Positions 7,227 through 9,305 of a stretch of 9,305 nucleotides of DNA are shown here, piece after piece; the first letter of the stretch is position 1, and each line of letters starts with the position of its first letter. The stretch is from positions 1 to 9,305 of the forward strand of contig JAITNR010000143.1 in assembly GCA_031290375.1 (NCBI GenBank), in the 5' to 3' direction. Made by a program: the position numbers and the translations under genes. A model generated the notes under the pieces. That model saw only the letters and a program-made list of their open reading frames with translations, ran no database searches and was not told the DNA's origin. Source of the stretch: Prevotellaceae bacterium (GTDB lineage Bacteria > Bacteroidota > Bacteroidia > Bacteroidales > Paludibacteraceae).

Positions 7227-7262
7227 CTCAATTTCTAAAAAAATATAAATTCATAAACAATA

Positions 7263-8744
7263 ATGGAAGCATTCTTAATAAAAGCGTTACAACTGATTTT
7301 GGCACTGTCAATTTTGGTATTTGTTCACGAGTTGGGACACTTCGGTTTTGCCCGACTATTCAAGGTAAGAGTAGATAAATTTTATCTTTTTTTCAATCCA
7401 AAATTTTCAATTTTAAGGTTAAAAAAAATCAATGGGAAATGGCTGATAAAGTTGTTTGCCAAAAACCCTGACGACCATTTGCAGAATGTACTCGACTCGG
7501 AGGGATTGCCTAAACTTGACAGGAAAGGCAAACCAGTAAAAGTGCCTGTTCCAATTGAGCAGTTGCCCGAAGACGACTGGCGGCGTTATCCCAAAACAAC
7601 CGAATGGGGTATTGGCTGGTTACCACTTGGCGGTTACTGCAAAATTGCGGGTATGGTGGATGAAACCACCGAAATTTTGCAACTAAGCAGCGAACCTCAA
7701 CCTTGGGAATATCGTTCTCGCCCCGTTTGGCAACGTATGTTGATGATATGCGGTGGCGTTATTTTCAACTTCATCGCTGCCATTCTTATCTTTGCAATGA
7801 TTTTGTTTAAAAATGGAGAGGAGTTTATCCCGCTTGAAAATGAATATCTTGGCTACAACTATTGCCAAACAGCATTGAAATATGGATTTGAAAACGGAGA
7901 CAGAATTGTTTCCATAAACAACGAAAAAATAAATACCAAAAAGGAAGTCATTGATTTACTGATAATTGAAGGCAAGCAAGATGTTACTGTTTCCAGATAT
8001 GGACAAGCCATAAGTTTTCAAGTACCAAAGGATTTTGGAGAAAAAATGGTTGAGGCAAAGGAGAAACAGTTTATGACGGAGCGAATACCATTTGTAGTAG
8101 ACAGCATTGTCAAAGATCCACTCGTTTACAATGTCCGACTTGTAAAAGGGGACAGTGTTGTAGGGTTAAACGGCAAACATTTGTTTGAGTTTAAGGATAT
8201 TAGCAATGAACTTTTGCTTTGTAAAAACAAAAAGGTGGATATATCTTTCTACAGAAACGGCAACTTCATAACAGACAGCATTGTTGTTGATGAAAACGGC
8301 AAAATGGGTATTATACTGAAAAATCCTGTTGTTTTTTTCAAAACTCAAAAAACCGAATACGGATTTTTTGCATCTTTCCCTGCGGGTTGGAGGCTTGGAG
8401 TGGAGACTCTCTCTACCTATATCAAACAATTCAGATTGGTATTTACAAAGGCTGGTGCTCAAAGTGTTGGAGGGTTCGGTGCTATCGGCAGCCTTTTTCC
8501 CGGCACTTGGGATTGGACTGCGTTTTGGAGTATGACCGCTTTCATCTCAATCATTCTGGCATTTATGAATATCTTGCCAATTCCGGTATTGGACGGCGGT
8601 TACCTGCTATTTTTGATTTACGAACTGATTACTCGCAAAAAACCGAGTGACAAGTTTATGGAAATATCGCTTAATATCGGTATGTTCCTGATGCTTGCAT
8701 TGCTGGTTTACGCCAACGGAAATGATATTTTGAAATTATTTTAG
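7263..8744 (+). CDS. rseP: Site-2 intramembrane metalloprotease RseP (M50 family)
   Basis: RseP is a zinc protease in the inner membrane. In characterised bacteria it cuts anti-sigma factors within the membrane after a first periplasmic cut, and it also clears remnant signal peptides. The 493-residue protein has the zinc motif HELGH (22-26) in its first membrane helix. The membrane-associated loop GGYCKIAG lies at 123-130, and a second membrane segment at about 160-182. Two PDZ-like periplasmic domains are placed at about 195-260 and 275-350. The third zinc ligand is in NILPIPVLDGG (436-446), and a final helix lies at about 468-485. All catalytic residues are present. A charged segment of roughly 50-60 residues (about 52-114) between the first helix and the GIGWLPLGGY loop makes it longer than the approximately 440-450 residues I recall for many Bacteroidota RseP proteins. 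No anti-sigma or sigma gene is adjacent, so the substrate is unknown. The TAG stop abuts an insertion sequence, so a few C-terminal residues could have been lost or replaced. Confidence 0.93.
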   Translation: MEAFLIKALQLILALSILVFVHELGHFGFARLFKVRVDKFYLFFNPKFSILRLKKINGKWLIKLFAKNPDDHLQNVLDSEGLPKLDRKGKPVKVPVPIEQLPEDDWRRYPKTTEWGIGWLPLGGYCKIAGMVDETTEILQLSSEPQPWEYRSRPVWQRMLMICGGVIFNFIAAILIFAMILFKNGEEFIPLENEYLGYNYCQTALKYGFENGDRIVSINNEKINTKKEVIDLLIIEGKQDVTVSRYGQAISFQVPKDFGEKMVEAKEKQFMTERIPFVVDSIVKDPLVYNVRLVKGDSVVGLNGKHLFEFKDISNELLLCKNKKVDISFYRNGNFITDSIVVDENGKMGIILKNPVVFFKTQKTEYGFFASFPAGWRLGVETLSTYIKQFRLVFTKAGAQSVGGFGAIGSLFPGTWDWTAFWSMTAFISIILAFMNILPIPVLDGGYLLFLIYELITRKKPSDKFMEISLNIGMFLMLALLVYANGNDILKLF

Positions 8745-9305
8745 CAGGGCAAACGCATCTTAATTTAACAAATTTTAAATACTAAAAATATTCCTATTCC
8801 GTTTGTATAATAAAAAGAGTGATGCAAACACCTATTAGTTATTTTACAGAGTTGACCGATCCTCGTGTGGAGAGGAGTAAATAGCATTTGATGGAGGACA
8901 TAATTTTTATAACGATTGCCGCGATTATTTGTGGAGCAGAGACGTGGAATGATATTTAACATTACGGTAAATCAAAAGAGCCCTGGTTAAAACAATATCT
9001 TCAATTGCCCAACGGCATCCCCTCTCACGACACCTTCAATCGATTTTTTAGTGCGTTAGACCCTGAGGTTTTTGAGCAAGCTTTCCTGTCGTGGATAAAA
9101 GACGTCTCGGAACTGACCGAGGGCGACGTTGTCAGCATTGACGGCAAGAGTATTTGCGGTTCACGTGTTGGAGATTCCAAACGGGCGGTTCATATTGTCA
9201 GTGCGTGGTCAAAAGCCAACCAGTTGAGTTTAGGGCAAATCAAGGTCGATGAAAAGTCGAATGAAATTACGGCCATACCCAAATTACTGGATGTTTTACT
9301 ACTTC
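8745..9305 (+). mobile_element. ISAs1-family insertion sequence, left part, cut by the window edge
   Basis: The element is identified by its transposase remnant (8822 onward), an ISAs1-family or H-repeat-associated type. The proposed left end is CAGGGCAAACGCATCT at 8745-8760. It resembles the CAGGG-type ends I recall for Bacteroidota members of this family, and it places the transposase start 77 nt inside the element, a usual distance. The right end lies outside the window, so the terminal inverted repeat and the target duplication (usually 8-10 bp in this family) cannot be confirmed. The element is in the same orientation as rseP and directly follows its stop codon. The transposase section looks less A/T-rich than the surrounding genes, which fits acquisition. 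Confidence 0.72.
8822..9305 (+). pseudogene. Degraded ISAs1-family transposase, 3' end outside window
   Basis: The frame from ATG 8822 reads MQTPISYFTELTDPRVERSK, then TAG (8882-8884), HLMEDIIFITIAAIICGAE and TWNDI, then TAA (8957-8959), and stays open for the remaining 115 codons to the edge. The joined text matches the N-terminal transposase-associated domain (DPRVER, HLxEDI, ICGAETWNDI, LPNGIPSHDTFNRFFSALDP). The start of the DDE domain follows, with the first catalytic Asp in SIDGKS (D at 9140-9142) and then HIVSAW, GQIKVDEKSNEITAIPKLL. Family members have about 370 residues, so less than half is visible. Both stops fall at single codons without a frame change, consistent with point mutations; for the second, GAA to TAA is the simplest change. 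An internal ATG at 8891 does not escape the second stop. The gene is probably inactive. Confidence 0.85.

Larger units (their letters stand above)
6884..7262. other. Divergent intergenic region between atpE and rseP
   Basis: About 380 very A/T-rich bases separate two divergently transcribed genes. They hold back-to-back promoters (6961-6992 leftward and 7078-7109 rightward), a short leader of roughly 70 nt for atpE, and a leader of roughly 150 nt for rseP that contains a mini-ORF and a possible long-range stem. Some 85 bp lie between the two -33 boxes, with homopolymer T runs and no clear operator palindrome. No full-length gene is seen here; in particular there is no atpB or atpI. Confidence 0.8.

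Noticed and set aside
8882..8959. Recoding of TAG or TAA as sense codons
   Set aside because: rseP ends at TAG, and atpA, atpG, atpF and atpE end at TAA, all at expected family lengths, so both codons are used as stops here. Point-mutation decay of the transposase is simpler.

Overview
This window looks like a chromosomal segment of an AT-rich member of the Bacteroidota, most likely Bacteroidales or a relative. The evidence is threefold. The F-type ATP synthase proteins have Bacteroidota-like features, such as a 527-residue alpha subunit and a delta subunit beginning METGILSKRYAKA. Translation starts sit in A/T-rich leaders with little Shine-Dalgarno sequence. Three promoters fit the Bacteroidota housekeeping consensus (TTTG, about 20 nt, TAnnTTTG), and all three have a spacer of exactly 20 nt.

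Layout, left to right. Positions 1-386 are non-coding. They hold a leftward promoter (61-92) for a gene outside the window and a stem-loop region downstream of ftsK. Positions 387-6883 are one leftward gene set. In transcription order it reads atpE, atpF, atpH, atpA, atpG, ftsK (subunits c, b, delta, alpha and gamma of ATP synthase, then the septal DNA translocase). A promoter at 6961-6992 precedes atpE. Positions 6884-7262 are a divergent intergenic region whose rightward promoter (7078-7109) reads through a long, possibly structured leader into rseP (7263-8744), an intramembrane site-2 protease. An ISAs1-family insertion sequence begins at or within a few bases of the rseP stop codon (about 8745) and runs off the right edge. 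Its transposase frame carries two in-frame stop codons.

How the genes work together. The atp genes encode the membrane rotor c, the peripheral stalk b and delta, and the catalytic-core alpha and gamma subunits. Subunits a (atpB), beta (atpD) and epsilon (atpC) are needed for a working enzyme but are absent here, so they must lie elsewhere. ftsK starts 8 nt after atpG and is probably co-transcribed, although its job (chromosome segregation at the septum) is unrelated. rseP acts in envelope-stress signalling or membrane protein turnover and is transcribed away from the atp genes.

I found no convincing previously undescribed system. The most unusual points are the atp operon that starts at atpE, the IS flush with the rseP stop, the decayed transposase, the extra segment in RseP, and a possible folded leader around a mini-ORF upstream of rseP. 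No tRNA, rRNA or CRISPR array was seen.
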